Source of the DNA: Nocardioides albus
GTDB lineage: Bacteria > Actinomycetota > Actinomycetes > Propionibacteriales > Nocardioidaceae
Length of the DNA stretch: 59,910 bases
Direction: 5' to 3'
NCBI RefSeq assembly: GCF_014648255.1
Contig: NZ_BMQT01000017.1
Coordinates: forward strand, 1 to 59,910
Shown: positions 1 to 7,798 of the stretch, one piece after another
How positions within the stretch are numbered: the first letter of the stretch is position 1
How the letters are laid out: the number at the start of each line of letters is the position of its first letter
Translations under genes and position numbers: made by a program
Notes under the pieces: generated by a model
The model's database searches: none
The model's input: only the letters and a program-made list of their open reading frames with translations
Told to the model about the DNA's origin: nothing

Positions 1-66
1 CTTCGGCATACTGTCCATCCTTCCGGACTCAAACAGCAGCGGCATCAAACCTGGGGCGCTTCACCA

Positions 67-89
67 CCGCCGGCCCGGAGGGCCGGCGG
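67..89 (-). terminator. Perfect hairpin after the first minus-strand operon
   Basis: Ten-base arms (CCGCCGGCCC / GGGCCGGCGG) around a three-base loop lie 15 bases beyond the stop codon of the 104-607 gene. No clear T-run follows, so termination is inferred from the hairpin and its position. Confidence 0.55.
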
Positions 90-103
90 CTTGCCGTGAG
101 GGG

Positions 104-607
104 CTATTCGAGGCGGTCGTGGATGGCGACGGCGCCGTAGAAGTAGTGCCCGAGTCGGCGGCTGATGAGGTCGGTGAAGCGGCTGTCACCGGTGGCGTAG
201 TTGCCGCCGGCCATGGTGGCGGGGACCTTGGTCCAGGTGTGGCCGTCGAAGTCGTAGACGGGGACCAGGGCGGCGGTGAGGCCGTGGTAGTTGTTCCTGA
301 TCTCCAGGGCGACTGGCCATGAGGCGGTCGACGGGGTGAAGACCTGGCTGTCGGCCTCGAGCGCAACGACGTGCTCGACGGGCTGGTCGGGGTCGGTGAT
401 GTCGTGCCCGGTCCATCCGACGAGGGTGATGCTGTCGTGGCCGGGTGCGGAGATGCCGCCGTTGGTGGCGTCCATGTAGGCCAGGGGCCCGGTGGTCTGG
501 TGGAGCAGGTGCAGGTTCAGGCCGCGGATCTCGTCGAAGGCTCCGCGCAGCGGAGTCCGGGCGTTGGCCTGGCTGGTGCCTCGGGTGCGGGTGGTCATGG
601 TGCTCAT
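104..607 (-). CDS. Hypothetical protein, 167 aa
   Basis: No family was recognised. The soluble protein has a conserved-looking body (GWTGHDITD near residue 55, a W/Y-rich C-terminal half) and no membrane segment or signal peptide. The ATG at 607 is chosen because AGGAG lies a few bases upstream; it overlaps the stop of the upstream gene by four bases (ATGA), so the two are probably co-translated. It is the last gene of a three-gene minus-strand operon (119, 110 and 167 aa) headed by the first copy of the repeated hairpin leader. That leader also precedes the ParB-like and DUF3560 genes, so a plasmid housekeeping or establishment role is possible, but this is only inference. Confidence 0.75.
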   Translation of the reverse strand: MSTMTTRTRGTSQANARTPLRGAFDEIRGLNLHLLHQTTGPLAYMDATNGGISAPGHDSITLVGWTGHDITDPDQPVEHVVALEADSQVFTPSTASWPVALEIRNNYHGLTAALVPVYDFDGHTWTKVPATMAGGNYATGDSRFTDLISRRLGHYFYGAVAIHDRLE

Positions 608-936
608 CGGTTGTTCTCCTTCTCGGTGTCGGCGAGGGCGTCGGTCTCGTCCTGGTCGTGCTCGTCGGGCGGGGTGGCGTTGAGGTAGCGGGCGAAGTCG
701 GCTTTGGCCTCGGTCAGGGTGTCGGCGTGGGTGGACCAGCTGGGGCCGCTGCTGCTGGCGACGTCGAGCTCGTAGCCCTTGGTGGTGTCGGCGTGGGTGC
801 TGATGCAGGCGGTGAAGTGGCTGCCGTCGACGTCGGCTTCGGCGAGGAAGATCGGGCCGGTGCCGAAGTGGCGCTCGCCGCGGCTGACGGTGATCCAGGT
901 CGGCTCGATCGCCTCGATGGTCTGGGTGATGCTCAT
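604..936 (-). CDS. Hypothetical protein, 110 aa
   Basis: Small acidic protein of unknown function starting MSITQTIEAIEP. The ATG at 936 follows a clear AAGGAGA ribosome-binding site. Its end overlaps the next gene by four bases. It reads like a compact globular domain with an alternating hydrophobic pattern in the first half (WITVSRGERHFGTGPIFLAE) and a charged tail rich in D and E. It belongs to the operon with the 119-aa zinc-finger-like protein upstream and the 167-aa protein downstream. Confidence 0.75.
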   Translation of the reverse strand: MSITQTIEAIEPTWITVSRGERHFGTGPIFLAEADVDGSHFTACISTHADTTKGYELDVASSSGPSWSTHADTLTEAKADFARYLNATPPDEHDQDETDALADTEKENNR

Positions 937-998
937 CGGTTCGTCTCCTTCGGAGGGTGCGGGGAGGGCCTGCTGTGGCCCTCCCCTGGTGTGGGTGG

Positions 999-1358
999 TC
1001 AGCTCGCGAGCGGGATCGGGAGCCGCTGGCCGTGGGCCTGGTGGTAGTGGTCGGCCTTGGCGCTGAGCGCGTCGGCCCAGTCGCGGGTGTCGTGGGTCCA
1101 GTCGCACAGGTCGCACTCGACGGTCCCGATCCCGGAGGCGTCGCTGGTGTCGACGGGGACCCAGGACTCGGGGCGTACGTGGCTGAGGCGTACGTCGGTC
1201 TCGGGGTTGTAGAGGACGACGTTGGGGAGGGCGAGGCCGTGCTGGTTGACGTCTTGGCAGCAGCACTCGCGGATGAAGTCGTACTCGCCGTGGAGGAAGT
1301 GCTGGGAGCCGCGGTAGCGGACCTTCTGCGTGCGCTTGCGGGCCTTGGGTGCGGGCAT
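999..1358 (-). CDS. Small protein with a C2H2-like zinc-finger pattern, 119 aa
   Basis: First gene of the leftmost operon. The N-terminus is very basic (PKARKRTQKVRYRG), followed by a cysteine cluster (RECCCQD) and a C-terminal C-x2-C-x~18-H-x3-H pattern (CDLCDW to HYHQAH), consistent with a zinc-binding finger and nucleic-acid contact. The start at 1358 is set by the AGAAGGAG ribosome-binding site, which is itself the 3' edge of the repeated leader element. No homologous family can be named with confidence. The basic N-terminus and zinc pattern suggest a regulator or DNA/RNA-binding protein. Confidence 0.75.
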   Translation of the reverse strand: MPAPKARKRTQKVRYRGSQHFLHGEYDFIRECCCQDVNQHGLALPNVVLYNPETDVRLSHVRPESWVPVDTSDASGIGTVECDLCDWTHDTRDWADALSAKADHYHQAHGQRLPIPLAS

Positions 1359-1620
1359 GGCTGGTACTCCTTCTGCGCCGGGAGTCGGGTGGTGGCTTCT
1401 GGGTTGCCGACCGTTTTTTGGACCTCCCCGGGCAATGGAGATGGCGACGGCCGGTGGAGCCGCGGAGGGCAACCACCGGGACCGGGCCGACTAGCGAAGT
1501 CGGTGAGGAAATAAGCGGAGCTTGCGGAGCGCCGATCCGAGTTCGTGCGGGCGGGCCGGCGCCGTAGGCGCGGTGGTTGCGTGGAGCGGCGCGGCCGTCA
1601 GAATCGGAGGCCCGGGGAGG
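1359..1620 (-). promoter_or_regulatory. Repeated hairpin leader, family 1, copy A
   Basis: One of four clear copies of a leader that ends at the ribosome-binding site of the gene it precedes. Read on the minus strand, it opens with CCTCCCCGGGC and the hairpin closes with GCCCGGGGAGG. Inside are a stem GCAACCACC / GGTGGTTGC and an inner stem CGAACTCGG / CCGACTTCG, with a loop containing GGCGCTCCGC and CTCCGCTTATTTCCTC. A constant 3' block GGTCGGCAACCCAGAAGCC precedes CGGCGCAG and the ribosome-binding site. Function is unknown: a structured mRNA leader or a single-stranded-DNA promoter are both possible. Confidence 0.7.
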
Positions 1621-1867
1621 ACCAACAACGTCTTGTGTTCAGGGCTGCACGGCCCGGAGGGCCGTTCGATCGGCCGGCCTCTGTCGTCGGCCGCCTGTCG
1701 CTGTTGACTGTGCGTTTGCCCTCTTCGGGGCTTGGTGGTGTCCAGCGCAGCTGGTCGACTTCCCGGTTTCCGGGTGTTGCCGGCATTGCCGCGACGCGGG
1801 CCAGCTGGCGGGGGAAGACCGGGAGGCCCTCCCCCGCCGGCCGCCAGCTGGCGGCGCTCGTCGCTGG
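1621..1867 (-). terminator. Structured intergenic region with terminator hairpin
   Basis: Just past the stop of the DUF3560 gene lies a strong hairpin at 1800-1852 (GCCAGCTGGCGGGGG pairing with CCCCCGCC and GCCAGCTGGC), probably the end of that transcript. Further on (1648-1695) is a GGCCCGGAGGGCC / GGCCGGCCTCTGTCG block that resembles one at 58735-58785. No gene is visible. Confidence 0.5.
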
Positions 1868-3007
1868 TCAGGACCGAGCAGCTGACCTCTTCCGGCTCAT
1901 CGCGGCCTCGTACGCCTTCAGCTTGAGCTTGGCCTGATCGCCCTCGCCGTAGCGGCGGTCGATCTTGGACCGGGCGTCGTCGATCAGTCGCTGCAGCTGG
2001 TCCTCGGAGAACTCATCGGCCGACTTGTGGTCGGTCACCTTCTCCCAGTCGGCGGTCCACGTGCTCCCCGTGAACCACGGGATCGACGCCGACTTCGCGT
2101 TCGACTTCAGCACCGGATACCAGTCGCCGCCGTACTTGATGAAGTCACCCGGTGCGACCGTGTCGCGGCTGTAGGTCTTGACCCCGGCCGCGTCGAGCTG
2201 GGACCGGTCGAAGTCGACCTGGTCCTGGGCACGCTCGATGTAGCGCTTCAGATCCGTCTTCCGCTGCCCCGTGGCCGGTCGGTTCCCGAACACCGAGTCG
2301 CCGTCGGCGTTGGTGTACCAGGTCGGTTTGGTGCCCTCGAGCTCACGACGCCACTTGCGGATGTCGGCCTCGTTCTTCTTGATCCGGTTGCGGACCGTGA
2401 CCGGGTTGATGTCACCCTTCGCGGCCTGGGCGGCACGTTCAGCGGCCTCGCGGGCCGTGTTGGCGTCCTTCTGGGTCTCCCAGGCCCGGGCCCCGAGCTC
2501 CTGCATCTTGGCGCGCTTGTTCGCGAACGCGCGCCCCGATCCGGTGTCAGTGATGTTCGGCTGCCCCAGCGGGATCGCGGAGAGGTAGTCGTTCGATCGT
2601 TTCTCCTGCGCCTCGGCGGTCGCCTGCAACCGGTCCGCCTGTGCGGTCTTCCGCTCGGCGCGCTCGTTCGCGCGCTCGAGCTTGGCGGCGTGACGTTCTG
2701 CGGCGGTCTGCCGGCGGCCGTCGGACTCGACCTCGGCACCGGGCAGCGCCCTTTGCAGTGCGGCGACCTTCCGGTCGCGGGTTTCCTGGCGGAGATTGCG
2801 CGGCAGGTACCAGGCACCGAGGCTGCGGGACCACTTGAACCCCTCGGCCTTCAGCGTGTCGACCTGGGCGCGGTCACCGCGCGTGGTGCCGTGCACGAGG
2901 GTGCCTTCGGCGGTGTGCACCACCCGCACCCCAGCACCAGGCCCAGCCGTCGTAGCGTCGACGCGTTCCTCGTCCTTGCTGCCGTAGGTCTCGATCTCAT
3001 GAGCCAT
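1868..3007 (-). CDS. DUF3560 domain-containing protein, 379 aa
   Basis: The central part matches the DUF3560 family seen on actinobacterial plasmids: a long K/R/E/A-rich helical stretch (about residues 95-140), then AIPLGQPNITDTGSGRAFAN in the place of the family's A-I-P-x-G-Q-P motif, then another charged helical block. The N-terminal 75 residues form a small domain with LKAEGFKWSRSLGAWYLPRN, and the C-terminal part has W/Y-rich segments. Function of the family is unknown. It has its own copy of the repeated leader directly upstream (3008-3248) and a strong hairpin downstream, so it looks like a single-gene unit. Confidence 0.85.
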   Translation of the reverse strand: MAHEIETYGSKDEERVDATTAGPGAGVRVVHTAEGTLVHGTTRGDRAQVDTLKAEGFKWSRSLGAWYLPRNLRQETRDRKVAALQRALPGAEVESDGRRQTAAERHAAKLERANERAERKTAQADRLQATAEAQEKRSNDYLSAIPLGQPNITDTGSGRAFANKRAKMQELGARAWETQKDANTAREAAERAAQAAKGDINPVTVRNRIKKNEADIRKWRRELEGTKPTWYTNADGDSVFGNRPATGQRKTDLKRYIERAQDQVDFDRSQLDAAGVKTYSRDTVAPGDFIKYGGDWYPVLKSNAKSASIPWFTGSTWTADWEKVTDHKSADEFSEDQLQRLIDDARSKIDRRYGEGDQAKLKLKAYEAAMSRKRSAARS

Positions 3008-3248
3008 CAGAAGTGCTCACTTCCTGCGCCGGGACAGGGTGTCGGCTTCTGGGTTGCCGACCCTTTTTCGCCCTCCCCGGGCAATGGAGATGGCGACGGC
3101 CGGTGGAGCCGTGGAGGTCAACCACCGGGACCGGTCCGGTCGGTAAGGAAGTAAGCGGAGCGCCGTCCGGCCGGGCCGGCGCCGCAGGCGCGGTGGTTGA
3201 CCGGAACGGCGCGGCCGTCAGAATCGGAGGCCCGGGGAGGGAGAAAAA
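3008..3248 (-). promoter_or_regulatory. Repeated hairpin leader, family 1, copy B
   Basis: Second copy, directly before the DUF3560 gene. Outer arms TTTTTC/GAAAAA and CCCTCCCCGGGC / GCCCGGGGAGGG pair on the minus strand. The second stem is GTCAACCACC / GGTGGTTGAC, extended relative to copy A on both arms at once. The inner loop is shorter (the AAGCTCCGC repeat is missing) but keeps GGCGCTCCGCTTACTTCCT. The 3' block GGTCGGCAACCCAGAAGCC is identical to copies A and D. Confidence 0.7.
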
Positions 3249-3350
3249 CCGTTGAGGACCGTGCCGGCCGCAGGCTGGCTCGTTCCCGGCGGAGCCGGGC
3301 CCTGGGTCTTGGTCGTTTAGTGGTGATCGCCGGCACGAAAACAGCGAGAG

Positions 3351-3374
3351 CCCCGCTCCTGGTGGAGCGGGGCG
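3351..3374 (-). terminator. Terminator of the 114-aa gene
   Basis: Perfect GCCCCGCTCC / GGAGCGGGGC hairpin with a TGGT loop starts about 28 bases beyond the stop at 3402; on the minus strand it is followed by TCTCGCTGTTTTCG. Between this hairpin and leader B (about 3249-3350) is a second G+C-rich hairpin (CCCGGCGGAGCCGGG) also found upstream of leader D. Confidence 0.65.
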
Positions 3375-3401
3375 TCGTTCTTCCCCAACGGGTTCGGCTG
3401 G

Positions 3402-3746
3402 TCAGATCCGGACGACGAAGAGTCCCGGCTCGACCTGCTCGACGCCCGCGGCGGCGCTGGTGGTGACGTCGACGTCGTCGATGCCGTCCCAAGCGATGTT
3501 CCACCTGTCGCAGAGGTCGCGGTACCAGTCGAAGAGCTCGGCGGGGCTTTGCTCGCCGGCGGGGTAGAACGCCTCGATGTCGATGAGGGCGATCGTGGGC
3601 TCGCCGTAGCCTCCGTGCTGGACGTGGATCGGCTCGTTGGGGCGGCCCGACCAAACGAAGCTGAGGAGCGATGCTCGGTCGTAGTAGGCCAGGTGAGGCA
3701 TCCCGTCGACGATGGCCGGGGCGGTCTTGATGTTGTAGCGGGACAT
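3402..3746 (-). CDS. Hypothetical protein, 114 aa
   Basis: Unrecognised acidic protein (MSRYNIKTAPAIVDG...) with a possible compact alpha/beta fold; no motifs. It is the third gene to carry the repeated hairpin leader directly upstream (3747-3995), with AGGAAGG as ribosome-binding site at the leader's 3' edge. It has its own terminator. Function unknown. Confidence 0.75.
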   Translation of the reverse strand: MSRYNIKTAPAIVDGMPHLAYYDRASLLSFVWSGRPNEPIHVQHGGYGEPTIALIDIEAFYPAGEQSPAELFDWYRDLCDRWNIAWDGIDDVDVTTSAAAGVEQVEPGLFVVRI

Positions 3747-3995
3747 CGGTTGACCTTCCTGCGCCGGGGCCTGGGTGGCCGCTTGGGTGCTGGCCGTTCT
3801 TGGCCCTCCCCGGGCGTGGAGAGGACGTCGGGGCCGGTGGAGCCGGGCCGGTCAACCCTCGGGACCGGCGGGAGCCGAGAAAGTCTGTGAGGAAATCAGC
3901 GGAGCTTGCGGAGCGCCGATCCGACTTTGTCGGTGGACGCCGGCGCCCCATTGGGGGGCGAGGGTTGACCGGGCTGGCGCGGCCCTGAGGCTTCG
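3747..3995 (-). promoter_or_regulatory. Repeated hairpin leader, family 1, copy C (divergent)
   Basis: Most diverged of the four copies. The second stem has changed on both sides to GTCAACCCTC / GAGGGTTGAC, and the inner stem to CCGACAAAGTCGG / CAGACTTTCTCGG, so pairing is largely kept. The loop GGCGCTCCGCAAGCTCCGC and the TGATTTCCTC segment are conserved. The 5' outer arm (minus sense) is degenerate (GCCTCAGGGCC), while the 3' arm GCCCGGGGAGGG remains. Confidence 0.65.
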
Positions 3996-4155
3996 CCTAG
4001 CGCTGGGGATGGTCTCCGAGAACGGCAGTCCCGGAAGCGGATCGTGGCGGCGCGGCTCAGGACGGGCCGATCATCGGCTCATGCCCGCGAACCGACCGGT
4101 GGTCGTCGCCGGGATCCCGCTGGGCGGACCTGGGCGCCGGGTTGATACTGGGTCG

Positions 4156-4458
4156 ATGACGTACGTCGGTCGACCGTTGCACAGCTTCCTCGGGTCGGAG
4201 GTCTTCGAGCTGCTCGGCCAGCAGGCCGACCGGATCCGTCGTGCCGATGGCACGATCCCGGCCGCCGGCAAGGTGGCGGAGGTGCTCCAGGCTGTGCGCG
4301 GACACCTTGCGAACGCGGCCGCGGCCGCTGACGGCTATGTGCTTGCTCCGCGCTTTGCGATCGGCGAGCTGGTCGACCTGACCGACGACGCCGGCGAGAC
4401 CGTCCTCGAGCGCGGACTACGGGTCGTCGCCTTGAGCCTTCGCCAGACCCAGGCCTGA
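4156..4458 (+). CDS. Hypothetical protein, 100 aa
   Basis: Unknown protein (MTYVGRPLHSFLGSEVFELL...) with a helical, alanine-rich middle and a short beta-like C-terminus (ELVDLTDDAGETVLERGLRVV). No good ribosome-binding site supports the start at 4156; an upstream in-frame ATG at 4081 is possible. The stop at 4458 is followed at once by a strong hairpin (4464-4500). Codon use fits a real gene. Confidence 0.55.
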   Translation: MTYVGRPLHSFLGSEVFELLGQQADRIRRADGTIPAAGKVAEVLQAVRGHLANAAAAADGYVLAPRFAIGELVDLTDDAGETVLERGLRVVALSLRQTQA

Positions 4459-4463
4459 CGCGC

Positions 4464-4500
4464 GGGCATTGCCCCGGGATCTGCTCCCGGGGCAATGCCC
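4464..4500 (+). terminator. Strong terminator-like hairpin
   Basis: GGGCATTGCCCCGGGA pairs with TCCCGGGGCAATGCCC around a short loop, five bases after the 100-aa gene. It could equally end a minus-strand transcript coming from the structured region to its right. Confidence 0.6.
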
Positions 4501-4836
4501 CCTCCTTCCGGGAGCCGGCTGACTGAACAGGAGGTGGCAGCACCTCGGGGCTATCCCCCGGCAGGGAGTCCTTCGGGGACCGGGTCCGGGCCGCGTGGGC
4601 CGACCCTCTGGCTCGGTGTTTCCCGTGCCAGCCCCGGCCTCGAACGGGACGGTCGGTGTCGGCCGCTATGGAGTTGGAGTCCCTCGACGGGAAGGGTTTC
4701 GCGGGTCGAGAAGAGTGCCAGCGTCTTGTGCGCTGGCTGGGCGACCCTCCGGCTCGTGAAGGACGAGCCAGGTACCGGCTTCCCGCCGAGGGAGTTTGGG
4801 GCGGGTGAGACGGGCTTTCCGCCTCACCCGGTGTGG
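4501..4836. other. Gene-free, hairpin-rich region
   Basis: No coding frame here looks real. The stretch is packed with short hairpins: GAGGTGGCAGCACCTC near 4531, GCCAGCGTCTTGTGCGCTGGC near 4717, GGCTCGTGAAGGACGAGCC near 4751, and a GGGTGAG...CTCACCC stem at 4803-4830. Together with the 125-nt hairpin to its right and the strong hairpin at 4464-4500 it could be a structured non-coding RNA of about 500 nt on the minus strand. This is inference; no known RNA family was recognised. Confidence 0.4.
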
Positions 4837-4961
4837 CTTCCCCAACCACGGGACCAGATCGGGCCGCATCAGCTGGCCGAGGTGCAAGGGCCGACGTAGG
4901 AGGGCACTGCTTCCCTTGCGGCTCGGCGGCGCGGCCTATGGTCCGTGAGCGGTTGGGGAAG
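4837..4961 (-). repeat. 125-nt hairpin, family 2, copy S0
   Basis: Outer arms CTTCCCCAACC / GGTTGGGGAAG, a middle GGCCGC...GCGGCC and GGCCGAG/CTCGG, and a tip stem CAAGGG / CCCTTG around a 22-nt loop. The loop is identical to that of the copy before the second ssb except for one base. Total length 125 nt equals copy S1 and is one more than S2. Orientation is given from the loop. No obvious minus-strand gene follows it. Confidence 0.6.
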
Positions 4962-5024
4962 GTGACAACCGGGGAAGGCGTGGACGACCGTCAGGCCTTA
5001 CTCCCCCGGGTTAGCGTGATGTCT

Positions 5025-5588
5025 GTGGGAGACCTGGTGGTGAATGCGGCGGTGGTGGCTGAGCAGTACGTCGCGCCTTTGGGTCGCCGATGGCGGCATG
5101 TGCAGGGTGTCGCCCGTCGCGCCCTCGAGCTCAGCGTCGGCCTCGAGGCCGACCAGGTCGAGACCGTGGTCTCGGCGGCGTGGCTGCACGACATCGGCTA
5201 CGCACACGAAATTTCCTCAACTGGCTTCCACCCGCTTGATGGTGCCCGCTGGCTGCGTGGCCAGGACTGGCCACCCGAGGTGGTGAAGCTTGTCGCGCAT
5301 CACTCCGGTGCCCGGTTTGAGGCACGCGAACGCGATCTCGTGGGAGAACTGGCGGAGTTCGAGTTCGGTGACACCGAGCTCGACGACCTCGTGGCGGCCG
5401 CCGATCTAACCACCGGTCCCGGCGGTGAGCGGCTGAGCTTCGATGAGCGGGTCGCGGAGATCCTGACCCGCTACGAGCCTGACAGCGTGGTTCACCGCAC
5501 GTGGTTGACGGCTGCCCCGACCGTTGGTCAGGCGGTTGCCCGGGCGGAGGCTCGGGCTGCTGCGCGAGCCTCCGTCCGGGGTCTGTGA
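5025..5588 (+). CDS. HD-domain hydrolase, 187 aa
   Basis: HD-superfamily metal-dependent phosphohydrolase fold: an early histidine in RRWRHVQGVARRA, the hallmark WLHDIGY, a later HHSGARFEA and a D in the C-terminal helix (AAADLTTGPGG). Such enzymes act on nucleotides or phosphodiesters; the substrate is not predictable. The start is taken at GTG 5025 because a -10 box TAGCGT (5012-5017) sits exactly seven bases before it, the leaderless pattern used by several genes here; the ATG at 5019 is the alternative. It is near a Nudix hydrolase, a HAD phosphatase and an XRE regulator, suggesting a nucleotide-linked module. Confidence 0.85.
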   Translation: MGDLVVNAAVVAEQYVAPLGRRWRHVQGVARRALELSVGLEADQVETVVSAAWLHDIGYAHEISSTGFHPLDGARWLRGQDWPPEVVKLVAHHSGARFEARERDLVGELAEFEFGDTELDDLVAAADLTTGPGGERLSFDERVAEILTRYEPDSVVHRTWLTAAPTVGQAVARAEARAAARASVRGL

Positions 5589-5606
5589 ACGAGGCAGCGG
5601 CGCGAG

Positions 5607-6080
5607 TCAGTCTGCGACCGGGTACCGCTGATTGAGGTAGTCGTCGATCTGGCGGCGCATGGTCGGGTGGATGTCGTATTGGTCGAGCGCGGCCTCGGCA
5701 ACCCAACGTACGTCGGAGGCCTCGTCGTTGACCGTGGGCTCTCCTGCGACGGGCCGGCCGATGAAGGTGACTTCGTACTCCTGACGGACCTCGCCGTCGC
5801 TGAGGTACTCGATCAGGTGCGCGGGGTCGCTATAGACGCCAAGCAGGCCGGTGATCTCTGCGCGTACGCCGGTCTCTTCCTCGCCCTCGCGTATGGCGCA
5901 GGCGCTCGGCGTTTCGCCGAACTCCTGCTTCCCACCGGGCAGTGCCCACTGGCCAGTGTCGCGTCGACGCTGGAGCAGGATCTCGCCGGCGTCGTTGACG
6001 ACCAGGATGTTCGACGCCGGTACCAGTGAGTTGGGCTTGGGGGCGTCAGGGTTACGCCAATGCTCGATGCGAGTGTTCAC
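5607..6080 (-). CDS. Nudix hydrolase, 157 aa
   Basis: A complete Nudix box is present: G50-x5-E56-x7-R64-E65-x2-E68-E69-x-G71 in GGKQEFGETPSACAIREGEEETG. The box coordinates Mg2+ for hydrolysis of a nucleoside diphosphate linked to another moiety. The protein begins with a proline-rich lead (NPDAPKPNSLVPASNIL) usual for small stand-alone MutT-like enzymes. Its ATG overlaps the stop of the XRE/PLD-like gene by four bases, so both are made from one message. Confidence 0.92.
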   Translation of the reverse strand: MNTRIEHWRNPDAPKPNSLVPASNILVVNDAGEILLQRRRDTGQWALPGGKQEFGETPSACAIREGEEETGVRAEITGLLGVYSDPAHLIEYLSDGEVRQEYEVTFIGRPVAGEPTVNDEASDVRWVAEAALDQYDIHPTMRRQIDDYLNQRYPVAD

Positions 6081-6823
6081 GCCAGGCCCCAGGGCTTCGA
6101 TTGGTCCCAGACCTTCTCGAAGCTCTCGGTGTACTTATGGAACATGGAGTCCTCTCCGAGGTCGCGGATGTGGAGCAGTGGGTTGGCACTGGCGGGGCTG
6201 CCCCAGATGTGCGGGTTGATCATGGCATCTGAGTCGTAGCGGAAGATCGAGGCGTACACGGCGCACCCATGCAGCCGGACCTCGCACCCTGGTGAGCGGG
6301 CGAGGTCTGTGAAGTAGCTCAGGCTCGCGCCGATCTTCGCTCCGAGCGCGGCGCCGATGCCTTCCTCCTCGCCTCGCAGTGCGACCGCGGCGCTGTCAGG
6401 GTCACCGAAGCAGAGCCTGACCTGGGCGCCGGCCGCGGCGCGTCGGATCAGCATCGCAGGCAACCGCGGGTTGCTCTGGGCGAGGAAGGTGCCGGAGAAG
6501 ACGAGTACGTCGATCTGTTGCTCGGCGTGATCGAGCAGTGTGCGCCACACTGCCTGAGGCACACTGGCGCGATCGGGATAGGTCGCTACCAGCTCGGAGC
6601 GGGCACCTGTACTGGCGTAGGAGTCGTGGTGCGTAGAGTCGGGCCACAGGTAGGCCGCGGAGACGCCCAGCGCGGCGGCCGCCGCGCGCTGGTTCCGTGC
6701 GTGTGGCTGGCGGCCGGTCGTGATCCATCGCTGCACCGTCTTGGCGTCGGTGTCGATCTTTTGGGCGAGCTCGGCGACAGAAATCCGTTGCTGAGCCAGC
6801 GCTCCCCGGAGGCGCTCGTTCAT
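6077..6823 (-). CDS. XRE regulator with phospholipase D-like C-terminal domain, 248 aa
   Basis: Residues 1-60 form an XRE helix-turn-helix (SVAELAQKIDTDAKTVQRWITTGRQP). The rest resembles the PLD-like domain attached to many actinobacterial XRE proteins (DUF5919-like), with an IDVLVFSGTFLAQSNPRL segment and an RLHGCAVYASIFRYDSD segment, but without a clear HKD motif, so it may sense rather than cut. The transcript appears leaderless: TACGCT lies seven bases before ATG 6823. It is co-transcribed with the Nudix gene and divergent from the HAD gene, whose promoter overlaps. Confidence 0.85.
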   Translation of the reverse strand: MNERLRGALAQQRISVAELAQKIDTDAKTVQRWITTGRQPHARNQRAAAAALGVSAAYLWPDSTHHDSYASTGARSELVATYPDRASVPQAVWRTLLDHAEQQIDVLVFSGTFLAQSNPRLPAMLIRRAAAGAQVRLCFGDPDSAAVALRGEEEGIGAALGAKIGASLSYFTDLARSPGCEVRLHGCAVYASIFRYDSDAMINPHIWGSPASANPLLHIRDLGEDSMFHKYTESFEKVWDQSKPWGLA

Positions 6824-6898
6824 GCCGACCAGCGTACGGGACTTTTAGGGGACGTTTCACGCGTGCCGGGCCGTGAGTTCGTGCGTAGGCTGCTCGGT
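6824..6898. promoter_or_regulatory. Divergent leaderless promoters with a shared operator-like box
   Basis: The 75-base gap holds a minus-strand -10 (TACGCT, 6831-6836) seven bases before the XRE start and a plus-strand -10 (TAGGCT, 6886-6891) seven bases before the HAD start at 6899. Between them, GGGACTTTTAGG (6838-6849) and GGGGACGTTT (6848-6857) match boxes before the TetR gene at 7720-7747. Confidence 0.6.
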
Positions 6899-7663
6899 AT
6901 GGCCGTGATCTCCGAGACGTTCAGGCCCGCGACGGTGTCGTCGCTGGCTCCTCCCTCCGCAGCGGAGCACGGGTTGTTGGTCTTGTGGGACGTTGACCAC
7001 ACGTTGGTGGACAACGGCGGCGTCAGCAAGGAGACCTACGCAGCGGCGTTCGAGGAGTTGACTGGCGTCGAGCCGCGGGTCGCGGCGAGGACAGGCGGGC
7101 GTACGGATCGGACGATCATGCGCACGATGTTCGCCGACCAAGGACTGCAGATGCCGCGCTGGGCTGTCGTCGCCGGTGCGCTCGAGCGCGCTGGCGCTGC
7201 CAGATACGAAGCGATGCGCGCTCGCGGGTCAGTCCTTCCTGGCGTGCTGGCCGCGGTCGGGCACCTGGGAGCCGTACCCGGCACGATTCAGTCGGTGTTG
7301 ACCGGGAACGTCCGGCCCAACGCCGAGATGAAGCTACGAGCGCAGGGTCTCGTCGATGGCTTCGACCTCGACGTCGGGGCCTACGGAGCCGATAGTGAGG
7401 ACCGTGCCGACCTGGTGACCTGCGCGCAGCGACGAGCCAGCGGCCGCTACGGACGCAGATTCGACGAGCGCAACACGGTGCTGATCGGCGACACCCCACG
7501 CGACGTCGATGCCGGCCGGCGCGGCGGAGCGTACGTGCTGGCGGTCGCCACCGGCGTCCACACGGTCGACCAACTCACCGACGCCGGCGCTACCGCCGTC
7601 CTGCCAGACCTGGCTGACGTCGCCGCGCTTCGCCGGCACCTGGCGCGGCTTATCGACGCCTGA
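6899..7663 (+). CDS. HAD-family hydrolase (phosphatase-like), 254 aa
   Basis: HAD motif I is LWDVDHTLVD (DxDHT), motif II is the S/T in SVLTGN, and motif IV is LIGDTPRDVDAGRRGG. The cap sits between motif I and II, as in phosphoglycolate-phosphatase-like enzymes. The substrate is probably a small phosphorylated metabolite or nucleotide. The start is ATG 6899, leaderless from TAGGCT. A perfect hairpin at 7667-7694 ends the gene. It is divergent from the XRE/PLD-like and Nudix pair. Confidence 0.88.
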   Translation: MAVISETFRPATVSSLAPPSAAEHGLLVLWDVDHTLVDNGGVSKETYAAAFEELTGVEPRVAARTGGRTDRTIMRTMFADQGLQMPRWAVVAGALERAGAARYEAMRARGSVLPGVLAAVGHLGAVPGTIQSVLTGNVRPNAEMKLRAQGLVDGFDLDVGAYGADSEDRADLVTCAQRRASGRYGRRFDERNTVLIGDTPRDVDAGRRGGAYVLAVATGVHTVDQLTDAGATAVLPDLADVAALRRHLARLIDA

Positions 7664-7666
7664 AGC

Positions 7667-7694
7667 CTCGCGTCCGGCGTCCGCCGGACGCGAG
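7667..7694 (+). terminator. Terminator of the HAD gene
   Basis: Perfect 12-base arms CTCGCGTCCGGC / GCCGGACGCGAG with a four-base loop, starting three bases after the stop codon. Confidence 0.7.
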
Positions 7695-7719
7695 ATGGGT
7701 TCGTGTCGTCAGATTTCTT

Positions 7720-7747
7720 GGGACGTTTGGGACGTTTTAGGCGTCCC
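7720..7747. promoter_or_regulatory. Operator-like repeats upstream of the TetR gene
   Basis: Two tandem GGGACGTTT boxes (7720-7728 and 7729-7737); the second continues as TTTTAGG into CGTCCC, giving the inverted repeat GGGACG-N7-CGTCCC. The same GGGAC(G)TTTTAGG core is in the XRE/HAD divergent promoter. It is a candidate site for the TetR or the XRE protein. Confidence 0.5.
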
Positions 7748-7798
7748 GAAATGGTTCGGGGACGACGTAGGAATGTCCCCAGGGCCTGCGGTTTCGTG

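Noticed and set aside
4079..4849. Minus-strand frame of 256 codons in the structured region
   Set aside because: S/P/R-rich, no ribosome-binding site, and overlaps many stable hairpins; better explained as non-coding.
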